The notes under the pieces are model-generated. The model was not told the origin of the DNA. It saw only the letters and a program-made list of their open reading frames with translations, and ran no database searches. 64,000 bases of DNA from Allomyces macrogynus ATCC 38327 (lineage: Eukaryota > Blastocladiomycota > Blastocladiomycetes > Blastocladiales > Blastocladiaceae). The position numbers and the translations under genes were made by a program. Positions 31,353-41,864 of this stretch are shown in pieces; the first letter of the stretch is position 1; the number at the start of each line of letters is the position of its first letter. Where the stretch lies: contig GG745347.1 in assembly GCA_000151295.1 (NCBI GenBank), forward strand, positions 160,433-224,432, given 5' to 3'.

Positions 31353-32823
31353 TCACACGATTGCACTCGCTGAGCTGTACACTCCCTTGCGCACAATCTT
31401 GGCGCCCTTCTGGCGTCGGCCCGTCCCCGCCGCCGACCCGGGCCCCCGCCCGTTCGTGAGCGACTGCTGGAGCAATCCGGCATACGTCGGGTGCATGGCG
31501 AGCGTACCAGCGCTCGCGACGTGCGGCATGGTCATTCCAGGCTGCATCATGACGGCCTGCATCTGCGCGGCCTGCATGAGCGCCGAGCTCGAGATCGCGG
31601 CGGGCGCGCGCATCATCGACGCCTGCGCGGCCAAGTACGCGTCAACGTTGGCGGCGGCCGGCATCCCGCGCTTCATCATCGATGCCGACGCGCGCATCTG
31701 CGCGTTCATGCTCTTCTGGTTGCGGTTGCGCCCGTCATCGTCGGACGAGTCGGACGAGTCGGACGAGCTCGACGACGACGTGCTCAGTTCCGGCTGGTGC
31801 AGATAGGCCGCAGCCGCCTCGGCCTTGTCAAGCTTGATCGCCTCCTTGGCCCGCCGGTTCGCTTCCCGCGAAGCTCCCACGAACGTGTTATAGAGCTTCA
31901 TCCAGAGCTTCCAGCACATGAACTTCTCTATCTTCTTCTTAATCCGGTAGAGATGGACACAAGCCCCGACCCAGAAGAAGAGGATGAGGGCGAGCAGCTT
32001 TCCCCACCACGGCACCTCGATCCCATAGAACCACTGGCCAATGACGGAGAGGCCAGCATCTTGCGTCGAGGTCGGGGATGGCGTCTGCGTCGTCGTAGTG
32101 CGCGTCGTTGTGCGCGTCGTCGTGGTCGTGGTCACGGGCGTGTACCAGCTCCTCGTGAACGTGAACGGGTTGCACGGACGGCATGTCTCCACGCGCCGTG
32201 ACCACGTCGAGCGCCCGTTGCCGTCGCGCCATACGCCGAAACGTACTTCCGGTCGCGCTTGTCGCGCACACCTCGCGCGCCGTCATCGGCATTGGCGTTG
32301 GCGGCGACCCGGCATCGGCGGCCGCGCCACTCGCCGGCGCGGCCGGACTCGCCGCGTCGTCGGTCGGGACCGCAATCGTCTTGGTTGGTTCGCGCACGTC
32401 CGGCGCGGGTGGCGCCGGCGGATCGACGCCGGTAATGACGCGCGCCGGGAGTTCCACGCCAATGCCCGCCGCTTGCGCGGCCAGGGCCGCCCACACGCGC
32501 GGGTCGGCGTCGCGCCGCGCCGTGACCGAACGCGAGTCGAGGAGGAGATCGCTCGTGGCCGCGGAACCTGCGACGCGGACTGCCCAAGCCCGCGCCGCGT
32601 CGCCGTCGAGAGCGGCCGTCTGCTCGTCACGGCCGAGCCATGCGCCGGAAACGGTCGAGGCCGCGTCAAGAGTCCAGTCGTGTCGAGCGGGCAGTACGGG
32701 CCCCGTGGAGACGCCGCCGACGGGGAAGGGCGACGCGGCACGAATACCGGCTGGGTAGGCACCCGCGAGAAGACGCGCCGACGCCAGCAGTGTCGCTGCG
32801 GGGGCATTCAGCGCGAGATCCAT
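31353..32823 (-). CDS. Unrecognised single-pass membrane protein, tandem copy 1
   Basis: Proposed exons 31353-32186 and 32272-32823, 461 residues. The intron is needed because the N- and C-terminal frames differ; GTGTGC...GGAG is the only pair found that keeps phase, and it lacks a good branch sequence, so this junction is the weak point. The N-terminal part is Ala/Asp-rich with WAALAAQAAGIGVELPARV. A Thr-rich stretch (TTTTTTRTTTRTTTTQTP) precedes one TM helix at about 244-264 (WGKLLALILFFWVGACVHLY) and RIKKKIEK. After a Ser/Asp run the C-terminus reads AANVDAYLAAQASMMRAPAA, QPGMTMPH and GTGRRQKGAKIVRKG. The same C-terminal block is in the next gene. No known domain recognised. Confidence 0.62.
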
Positions 32824-33551
32824 GGCGAAGTCGACGAGCGATGCGGACACCAATCTCTTGGGGTGGGGAAGTGGGAACGACAGCGGAACCAGCCGCTGTC
32901 GCTTGATGTTCGTGTCGTTGTCGCTCCGGTGTGGAGGGTCTAGGTATCGTCGTGGACGGTCGGTCGCTTGGTCGGTCTATTGGCTTGGTCCTCGCCACGG
33001 GGATGGAGGTCGTGTTTCGAGATGGAAGTCGCGTTGCAGGTGCACCGGCAGGATGGAGGGAGGGCTCGGGAGAAGCGGTCGAATAAGTACGGCGCACGTC
33101 TGTCGCAGCGGCATTGCACTCGGTGCCCTGACATCGGCACAGCTCATGGGTGCCTTGCGTCCGTCCGGAGCGCTGTGCAACTCGATACAATTAATTGGCC
33201 AAATATCACCGGTTCTTTCCTTGTTTGGCTCACAATGGCCCCGCTGCAACCCCCGGGTGCAAGACGGGGCTCACGGAGAGTGTGGCGTGGGTCGACGTGG
33301 GTTAGGATGAACAAGACAGTGGCAACTGGTACGTCGGTGCCAATCAAAACAAAATCAGTTCGTTCAAATGAGCGTTTGATCAGGCCTCTCAAGCAGAAAC
33401 CGAATGATTTTATCTCCATTCTCCACCCAAATTCAACCCTGCGCTCTCTTCCTCTCTCTCTCCTCCTCCGCCACGTAGTGCATCGACCAGTTCCTCATCC
33501 TCTCTCCCATTCACCGACCCCCCCCCCCCCCCCCCCGCCTTCTTCCTTCAA
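32824..33551. other. Spacer between the paired membrane-protein genes
   Basis: No gene seen; 5' flank of copy 1 and 3' flank of copy 2, with a 19-base C run. Confidence 0.5.
33518..33536. repeat. C homopolymer 3' of membrane-protein copy 2
   Basis: Nineteen consecutive C, 15 bp after the stop codon of the minus-strand gene, so a G19 run in its transcript if within the 3' UTR. Confidence 0.9.
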
Positions 33552-34808
33552 TCACATTACGCTACTCATGCCCTTGCGCATAACCTTGCCGCCCTGTTGG
33601 CGGCGGCCCGTGCGCGGCGACGACCCGGCCGACAGCGTGCCACCCATTTCGAGCGATTTCGCCAGCAAGTCCGTGTAGTTGTGCGGCATGGTCATGCCCG
33701 GTTGCTGCGTGAGCGTCGCGCCCGGCATCGCCATGCCCATGGCGAGCGCCGAGCTCGAGAGAGCCGCCGGTTCGCGCATCATCGACGCCTGCGCGGCCAA
33801 GTAGGCGTCCATGTTGGCGGCCGTCGGGATCGCGCGCATCGACGCGTCGTTGTCGCCATCGCCGCCCAAGTCCGACCGATGGGACTTATTGGCCTTTTTC
33901 TTGTCTTTCTTGGCCTTCTTCTTGTCCTTCTTGGCCTTCTTCTTGTCCTTCTTGGATTTCCTGGCCTTGTCCCGTGCCTTGGTGAGCCGGCTCCCGCAGA
34001 TCCTCCTTTTGGCAACCACATACATCCCGTGAAAGACGTCGATGCAGAGCAACTTGTGGATTAAGACCTTGCCAAATTTCGCCGAAGCCAGGATCCCGTA
34101 GACCCATAGCACGCAGAAGAACAACGTGAGCGTCCAATACGGGAAGAACACGCCGGAAATGATGATGCCTCCATCAAGCGCCCAGGTCGCCGAGGTCGTC
34201 GTCGCCGCCGCGGTCGCGCGCACGACGCGCGTCCCGCTCGGCATCTCCGGCCAGTTGAGCAACGGCAGAACCGTATTCTCGGCCAGGGGCTCGCCGACGC
34301 CGAATCCCAGGTGTTCGACCGACGTCGGCGGCACACCCAAAGTCGCCGTGCCGGTCGCGCGGATCACGGAATCGGCGGCGACGGGAGCCGGTACCGGCGC
34401 GTGATCGGTCACGACGACCGTGTCGGTCACAACGCGCGCGGGGACCGCCGCGGGCTTGGCCATGCCCACGATTTCGGGCGCGCCGGCGGGGTCCTCGACG
34501 GCGGTGCGCGTGTCGAGCGGGGTCACGCCAAGGGCGGCGAAATCGGGTGGGAGCGCCGCGTGGACCGCCGCGGCTTGCGCGGCAAGCGCCGACCACGGCG
34601 CGGCGGGAGTGGCGGTGCCAGCACCGTCGGAACTCACGTCGTGCGGCGCGGCGAGTGCCGGCACGAGCGGGCGCCACAGCGCGACCTTGGGCTCTATCTG
34701 CGCCGCTTGCTCGACGGGTACCGTCCACGAGTCGGACGAGCTCGAGACCGCCGCGACAGTGCTGTCGCGCGGCGGGCGGCGCGGTGGTGGGAGGGCGCTA
34801 CAGCCCAT
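33552..34808 (-). CDS. Unrecognised single-pass membrane protein, tandem copy 2
   Basis: Single exon, 418 residues from the ATG at 34808 (MGCSALPPPRR); the frame extends upstream without a better start. It shares with copy 1 the N-terminal PWSALAAQAAAVHAALPPDF segment, one TM helix at about 213-240 (IIISGVFFPYWTLTLFFCVL), and the C-terminal block AANMDAYLAAQASMMREPAA / LSSSALAM / QPGMTMPH / YTDLLAKSLEMGG / RTGRRQQGGKVMRKG. After the helix it has a Lys-rich tandem repeat (KKDKKKAKKDKKKAKKDKKK, encoded at about 33896-33960) where copy 1 has Ser/Asp. MGC at the N-terminus might be acylated, but then a TM helix would be unusual. Function unknown. Confidence 0.68.
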   Translation of the reverse strand: MGCSALPPPRRPPRDSTVAAVSSSSDSWTVPVEQAAQIEPKVALWRPLVPALAAPHDVSSDGAGTATPAAPWSALAAQAAAVHAALPPDFAALGVTPLDTRTAVEDPAGAPEIVGMAKPAAVPARVVTDTVVVTDHAPVPAPVAADSVIRATGTATLGVPPTSVEHLGFGVGEPLAENTVLPLLNWPEMPSGTRVVRATAAATTTSATWALDGGIIISGVFFPYWTLTLFFCVLWVYGILASAKFGKVLIHKLLCIDVFHGMYVVAKRRICGSRLTKARDKARKSKKDKKKAKKDKKKAKKDKKKANKSHRSDLGGDGDNDASMRAIPTAANMDAYLAAQASMMREPAALSSSALAMGMAMPGATLTQQPGMTMPHNYTDLLAKSLEMGGTLSAGSSPRTGRRQQGGKVMRKGMSSVM

Positions 34809-35472
34809 GGTGGACGCGTGCGGTGTCGGGTGCTGAGGTCGAGGGTGATCTGGTTGCCTCCTGTCGTTGGTCGGAGCGGATGAAGCGAGCCGATGGCGGA
34901 ATGGCACGCGAGGGCGTGTCGTCTATGTTGGCGCTGGTGGTGCGTCGGCCGAGTCGGCAGTCGACTATGGAGAAACGGCGAAGTTGCAGCGGGCGTCGTC
35001 GTCAGATCTGGCACGCTAGGCCGGATCGGATGGGTCGCCCACACGCCAAAATGCCCACGGCATCTGTCGAGCAGAAATCATACAACTGAACGGGTACAAT
35101 AATTGTTTTGGCGAATCGAACCTTGATGTCCCCGTGCGCTTGCCTTGGATGGTCATGTTCGGCCCCTCGCAACCCCTGGTGCTGATGGACGGAGGTGAAG
35201 TCGGCGGTGCCGAGCTGCAGGTGCACGCGAGGTAATCGGGGAGGCCAAAGATGGCGGGCATACCGGCGCGGCGCGGACGGCAGGGGTCGCGACGGGGTTC
35301 GATCCAGGGGCCGTCATTTCGAGGTGCGGGACGATCCGCGAGACAGGGCACGTGCCTTGCATCTGCTTTGGGTTATGCTTTTCTGTCCGAGATCACGTCC
35401 AGCTTGAACGTCGATCAGCCCGAATCCTTGTCAACCTCTCCACCAACCAACACCCCGACCAGCTGCACGACC
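34809..35472. other. Divergent promoter region
   Basis: No gene seen between head-to-head membrane-protein copy 2 and the ETT1-like gene. Confidence 0.5.
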
Positions 35473-36653
35473 ATGCCCCCGAAGCGCGCCAAGGGTCTCA
35501 AGCAATCCGCCGCGCCCGCGGCCAAGCGCGCGCGCACCGAGGCCGACACGCCATCGCCCACACCCGGCGCCAACGACCCGCAGCCCGTCTATGTCGGCGA
35601 AGTCGACGAGGAGGACGATGTTGCCGAACTCGTGGCGCTCGCCACGGCTGCCAAGGCCAAGCTTGCGGCCGGTGACGAGCACGGCAAGCCCCTTGCGCGC
35701 GGCACCGTGCACGAGGCGCAGCGGCTCCTGAACGTCGAGACGCTCCTGCACGCCGAGCGCCGCGCCGTGCTCCTGGCGCTCGCAACCGCGCTCGTGCTCC
35801 TGGCCGCGTACGACGCCAAAGCGCTCGACAACAGCCCGACCGAAGTCGTGGACGTGGCGACGGGCCACGTTGACGAGGCCGCGGCCATCACAGAAAATGA
35901 CAAAGTTGTGCCCGGCGTACCAAGCGTTGAGAACGTGCGTGCCTACGTGGCGCTCAGCGATGCTGTCCTTAGCGACGATGCTGAGGCGCTCTCCAAGGCC
36001 GTCAAGGAGCTCACTGCACAGCTTACGGGCGACGACCACGAGACACTTGCGTGGCTCGCGCAGCGTCGGCTCGAAACGGCCGAGGACGTTGATGCGTGGG
36101 CTGACGCGTGCACCGCGCTGTGGACATCGCTGGCCACGGACGCGACCGAGGGCGCCGAGACTGCGCGCGAGCTCGGCCAGGGCCTCTGCCTGCTCGCCAA
36201 GGCCACGGCCATTGTCGAGGAGCAAGGCGAGCTTGCTGGCGAGGATGACGGTCAGGTGGACAAGAAGGTGGTCAAGCGCGCGCGCAAGATGCTCGAAAAG
36301 GGTCCGTGGTTTGCCGTCGTTGTGCTCTCTGCTGTCAATGACCAACCTTACAAGCTAACGTGATCCATGCTCATGGTCATATTTTAGCTGAGACGCACAT
36401 CAAGGCCGCGATCAACACCGACTCGCACCCGTCGGCACAGCATTTTGTCCCGCTGGCCGAGACACACGTCAACCTCGGCACCATTGGCGAGCTGCTCGAC
36501 GAGTCGGCATGCAGCGTGTGTGCACGGTACGAGCAGGCCGTGGCCGCGTTCAAGAAAGCGCGTGAGCATGACCCGGAGGCCGTTGATGAGGACGTGGTCG
36601 AGGGTCTGCAGACTACGATTGCTGAGATCCGCGCCGAGGAGGATGACGAGTGA
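35473..36653 (+). CDS. ETT1/NRO1-like protein (enhancer of translation termination family)
   Basis: Exons 35473-36301 and 36388-36653; 364 residues. It starts MPPKRAKGLKQ with a basic, nuclear-localisation-like region (AAKRARTEAD), then an acidic patch and a predominantly helical body. Resemblance to Ett1/Nro1: the basic N-terminus, an early VHEAQRLLNVE helix (VHECDRLL in yeast), and near the end LEKAETHIKAA, VPLAETHVNLGTIGELLDES and YEQAVAAFKKAREHDP followed by an acidic tail. Known members act in translation termination and in oxygen-regulated prolyl-hydroxylase control, in the nucleus and cytosol. The intron (36302-36387) has a GCTAACG branch sequence. Some other TPR-like protein cannot be excluded. 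Confidence 0.6.
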
Positions 36654-37382
36654 TGGGTGAGAATGGTGTGTGGGGTGGGCGTGTCCGGTTTTCTCTTTTC
36701 GGGTGGACCATTAGTAAATATTCATTCCCTGAATTTCAATTTTTGGAACATGGAAGCCCAACCAGCTGGAGGGTGAATCATGCCAGGGGTTCTGACCGTA
36801 CCCACCAGAACGGTGCCAGGCTTTTGCGAGCTTTTGCTCAGCACTAAGGTGGCACAGCGAACGACGCTGTGTTGGCGAGGCTCGGGCCAGCCCTCACGAC
36901 GCGTCTGCGTGCAGATCCCTGCCAGACCCTCGCTCACGTCCCGCAAGTGGCAGGAGCGGCCAAGGGCGCAGTTGCCCTGCGTGGGGTGATCTGCTCGGTC
37001 CGACCGACCGCCGCGCGAACCGCCCGCCACCAATCGCCACCAAATCACCATCGTCCGAAGCTGTGAGGAACACGTTGCTCTGACACGCACGCCCCCCACA
37101 TGACAGCGAGCGCCGCGCTTTTCTTGGCTCCCTCCTTCTCTTCTCGTGGAGTCTGCGCCGATTCCCGCGCGACGTTTCGCGAACCAACCCTGAGCGATAC
37201 TTATTGCGGTGGCCCCCGTGGACCAGCACCTTGTACGAGTGTTGCCTTGTTGCGCCCGTTTGCGCCGTTGATCGCATCTCGCTCGCTTGCTCGTGCGCCA
37301 AGACCACGAGTACCTCAAGACCACCGCAGCGAACTGTGCGCGTGCGTGTACCCCGTGCCGACCGGCCCGTCAAGCTGCCGAC
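36654..37382. other. 5' flank of the first CLC gene
   Basis: No gene seen. Confidence 0.5.
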
Positions 37383-40300
37383 ATGGCCGACCCACGCACT
37401 CGCGCTGCGAGTCCTGGCGCCAACGACTACGACATCCACCCGTCGCCGCGTCTGCGCGGCGTCACCGCGGTTCCGCTGCCCACCATGTCGCCCGTCAAGC
37501 CCATCACGCCCGGATCAGCTGCCGCGTCCGCCGACCGTCATCTCCGTCGCCGCTATACGGGCCGCGTTGGCGGCACGTTCAACCAATTTGAAAAGCGCCA
37601 TGAGCGCACCATGATTGCGCGGTCGGTCGATATCGAGGACGTCGACAGCCCGCCGCTGCGCCGCTTCCACGACAAGGTCCATCCGCACCAGCAGATGTTT
37701 GTGCGCGTTTTCTTGTGCATTGTGCTCGGATTCCTCACGTCTGGGATGTATTATTTGATGCACCATTACACGAGTACGGTCTTGCGAGTTCCTTTTTGTT
37801 GATTCAAGTCATTGCACACTGACACGGTTCATTACCGCACTTTCCTGCCCAGTCGTGATCAACGAGTGGCGCGTCAAAAAGGCCATGGAGCTCTACAGCA
37901 AGTCGTTTGTCGCGTTTTGGGGCTGGTTGGTCGGGATCGGGCTTGCCGCAGGCCTGATCACGGCGGCGCTCTGCATCTACGAGCCAAGGTACAACCCCAT
38001 TGCGCGACTCATTGGGTTGAGTTGTGGTGACCGAAATGACCGAGACTAACCTGATCTCGGGCTCTGGTTATAGTGCGGGTGGGTCTGGGATGCCCGAAGT
38101 CATTTCGTATTTGAACGGTCTCGAGCGCCCGCGGTTTATCTCGTTTCGCACGCTCGTGTTGAAGCTCATTGGCATGACGTTGATCACGAGCAGCGGCATC
38201 TACTCGGGCTACGACGGCCCGCTCATTCACAGTGCGTTGCCGCTCAATCGGCGCTGGAGGCACGCATCGCTTCGCGCAAGCTCATCAACCGGCTCCATTC
38301 ATTCTCATTCGCTTCTAGCTTGCGCCATTCTCGGCATCGTGCTCATTCGCAACCTCAAGAAGATTCCGTTCTTTGCAAAAGCCTACTACGGTCTGCGCCG
38401 CAGCAAGTGGTCCAAGGAGACGTTGTCGCTGCTCCGCATCAAGCGGTCGCAGGAGTTGCAAGTGTTTGCGACGCTCGGTGCGGCGTGCGGTGTTGCCACG
38501 GCGTTCCAAGGTACGTTCTCTCTGCTCTCCACCCGGCAATTTTTGAGTCGGGGCCACTGATTTGGGTCGTCGCTTTTTTAGCCCCTCTCGCCGGCGTGAC
38601 GTTTGCGCTGGAAGAAGCGGTACCGCAGATCGACTTGCCGATGTCAAATCGTCGAGTAACAGCGACTGATCCGCGTTCTCTTGTGCCATTCTCGTCATAG
38701 GTGTCGTTTTACGACCCGTCACTCATTCTCAAGACGCTGTTCTCCTGCGCCATTTCGCTCATGGCGACGAGCATCTGGTACTTGGGCCAAAAGCAAAACG
38801 GCAACAGCTACTCGATCTACCTCGTCAACGCGCACTGCGACTTGAACCTGAACATTCTCGATTTTGTCTCGTGGGCGATCATTGGCGTCGTTGGGGGTGC
38901 GTTCTCATTTTTCGACCTCGTGCGCCAGCACCAATTTCGCAGACTGACGCGGATCACGCGTTACTCACGACGTTGCATGTAGGTGTTCTCGGCCACCTCT
39001 ATAACCTGCTCGTCGCCAAGATCAGCAAGCTGCGCGCCAAGTACATTCAGCCGTCGATTGTGCGCCGGATCGTCGAGGTCATTGTCGTCGTGGTGATCAG
39101 CATGACAGCGACGGCGCTCCTGATCCAGGTCCCGACTGAAGACGATGTGCGTTGACCTTGCCACTGTGCTGTCCTGACCCGCTCGATGCGAGGTCTCATG
39201 TTTTTCTCCCTTGTTGAACGATAGGGGTCGACGTGCACGTCGTTTGACCGCAGTCTCAAGCACCTGATCAAGGTCCCGAGCGACAATCCGTGCGTATACG
39301 AGTGCAGCGATCTTTCGGGCATCGCGGCCGATTCGCAGCTGTTGCACAAGCGCGCCGCCGACGAGTCGGACGACGACGAGGACGAGTCGCCGTACGACAA
39401 GTGCGTCCAGTGGATCGACGGCCACTTGTGCATGGACGCCCGCATTCGCGACATGGTCTTGACCGACGCGGCCGACCGGTACCTCGCCGCCAGCGCGTTC
39501 TGTGCCAAGAAGTCTCCGTCGACGACGTATTCACTGCTGCTCGAGACGAGCCAGGAAGTGCACGACCTTGTGGGCGCGTCAATCACCGCGTACAAGTCGG
39601 CGCTGTACCCGAAGGGGCTCTACTTTGACGGCGACTTCAACAAAACGGCCGCGTCGTCCAAGTCGGCGCTGCACAAGCGCGCTGCTGACAAGCCTCTCAC
39701 GGAGCCGCGGTGCTACCATCAAATGGCTTCGCTCTTCATGAACCAGCCGGAAAACATTTTGAACAATTTGTTCACGCGCGGCTACTACTACCTCTTTGAG
39801 TGGCGCGCGTTGCTCATTTTCGGGTTCGCGTACCTGATCTTGTCGCTATTCACGCACAACATTTCGGCGCCGACCGATTTGGTCATTCCCGGGTTGATTG
39901 TGGGCGCGTCGTTTGGCCGGCTCTACGCGCTGGGTACGTGTGGCCGCGGCATGACTGATGCCGCCCTGGTTCGAATCGCGTTTCTCACTCTTGCTTTTGA
40001 CTCTGGTAGGTGTCAACGTTCTGCGCAGCAAGTGGGAGCTGGGACTCGCGGACCCGGGCGCGACTGCACTCCTCGGCACGGCCGCGTTCTGGTCGGGCAC
40101 GTCGCGTCTTGTCGTCACGATCATCGTGATTGCGCTGCAGGCGACCAACGAGCAGGTACAAACTTCTCCACCCTGGTTTTTTCGCCTGCTTTGCGAACTT
40201 GCGCTTACCACACTTTCCCGGGCCCTAGACTTACCTGAACGGCGTGACCATGGTCGTTCTGATCGCGACGGCGATCGGCAACGCGCTCGGCGAGTCTCAG

Positions 40301-41164
40301 TACCATCTCGAAATCGAGGAAATGCATATGGCGTTCTTGCCGCACACGGCGCCGCCGGCGCTCACCAAGTCGACTGTCGCTGACCGCATTCTCGAGGACG
40401 AGGGCAGTCTCGCGCCCGAGAACCTCGCGTCGATCCCGCTCGAGCCCGGCTTTACGGTGCAGGAAGCGATCTACCTGCTCCGGTCGACGCAGTTCTCCGG
40501 GTTCCCCGTCGTGCACGCGACCAAGCACACGCTCTATGGGCTCCTTTTGCGTGACCAGCTCCTCGACCTGATCAACCGTGAGATCGAGCAGCTCACGGGC
40601 AAGTCGATGGCGGCGACGCTCGAACGCAACAGGAAATCCGTCGGGTGGTTCAAGCGCATCTTTGGGCGGCGCAAGGCGCGGCCGAGTGTCGGTCTGAGCA
40701 CACTTGCCGACCACCAGGCAAGGTTCGACGAGTCGATCGCCGAACTCGACCATTTGATGGGCGCACTGACCCCGGCCGTCTTGCAGCTGCGGCTCGACCT
40801 GGCCGTGCAGGAGGTCATGAACCGGTCGCCGCGCGTCGTTTACCCGGAAACGTCGGCCGCCAAGGCCTATGCGATGTTTCGCGGGCTCGGCGTGCGGCAC
40901 TTGATGGTCGTGGATTTCGATAACGTGGCTGTCGGGATTTTGACGCGGTCCGACTTCCACAAGCTGGTCGAGGACGCACATCACGGTCACGCCGGCGGGC
41001 ACGGACACGGCCATGGCCATGGGCAAGGGCATGAGCACGACGCGCACGTGGCTGCGGAAGGTGGGCATCCCGCGCTTGGCGGCCATGGCGCGCCGCCGCC
41101 GCCCATGTCGCAGATCCCGCTGGCGCAGGCTGAGGCGACAGTGCCGGCTGCAGGCCGTCACTGA
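37383..41164 (+). CDS. CLC-family chloride channel/transporter, ClC-6/7-like, copy 1
   Basis: Ten exons: 37383-37773, 37853-37988, 38074-38231, 38319-38510, 38582-38619, 38701-38896, 38983-39146, 39225-39933, 40010-40155, 40229-41164; 1021 residues, all phases matching. By family it moves Cl- (or exchanges Cl-/H+) across an endomembrane. Motifs: GSGMPEVISYLNG (179-191); SGYDGPLIH where the gating glutamate motif GKEGP is expected, so Asp223 replaces Glu; GVTFALEEA with the proton-pathway Glu at 304; and LVIPGLIVGASFGRLYALG. A luminal segment before the last CLC motif is expanded, Cys-rich and has two LHKRAAD sites. The cytosolic end has two CBS domains (around STVADRILEDEG and VQEVMNRSPRVVYP) and a His/Gly-rich tail. 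Copy 2 follows directly. Confidence 0.9.
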
Positions 41165-41864
41165 AATGTCGCGACGGGCTGTTTGATACTGCTGCTCCTT
41201 GCGTGATCCATTTTTGTTCGTGTTTTTTGTTGGCACGTCTCTTTTGCATCCCCGACCAACGGGCCTTTTGGTTTTGCCGCTGTCTCGTCTTGGCGATAGT
41301 CGCGTGGTTTCAATACCATTTCATAACGGTTGTTGTTGGCATTACGTCGTGCGCGATGCGGCAAACGCGACATGAACGCGTTGACTCCCCTGTCCCGCCT
41401 CTCCCCAGTCCTGCCGCACAGCCCGCTGCGGCCCGCACGGCTGTTCGCGCTGCGCGACTGCACCACCCATGTTGGAGGTGCCTGCGTTTGCCCTGGGTGC
41501 ATCCTTGACAGGCCCACGGGTGAGGGCCGCCGCCAAGTGCCTGGGCGGCACTTCATTCTCAGCGTGCCCATGTGGGCCGTCGCCGCGCTCGCTGCGCCGC
41601 AGTAACCTTCCTCAGAGCCCGTCAAGCGCAATCTGCGCGCGCAACGCCTCCACCCACCGGCCCACCGGACCGGCACGCGAAAGGCGCCGAAACCCCATCT
41701 GCCAAGCGAAGCCGTCTGCCTTTTGAACGGCCTGCCCCCCAGCCGCACGCCCCCGTGGCCCTGCCGCCGACCAGCCGCCCTTCCAACCTCGAGCATCCTG
41801 CAACTTGCACGGCACCAGCAACGACGTCTCGGCGGCACCGGTTCCCAGGCCTGCAGCATCGTCC
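41165..41864. other. Spacer between the two CLC genes
   Basis: No gene seen; contains the promoter of copy 2. An in-frame ATG at 41805 would lengthen copy 2 by 20 residues. Confidence 0.5.
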
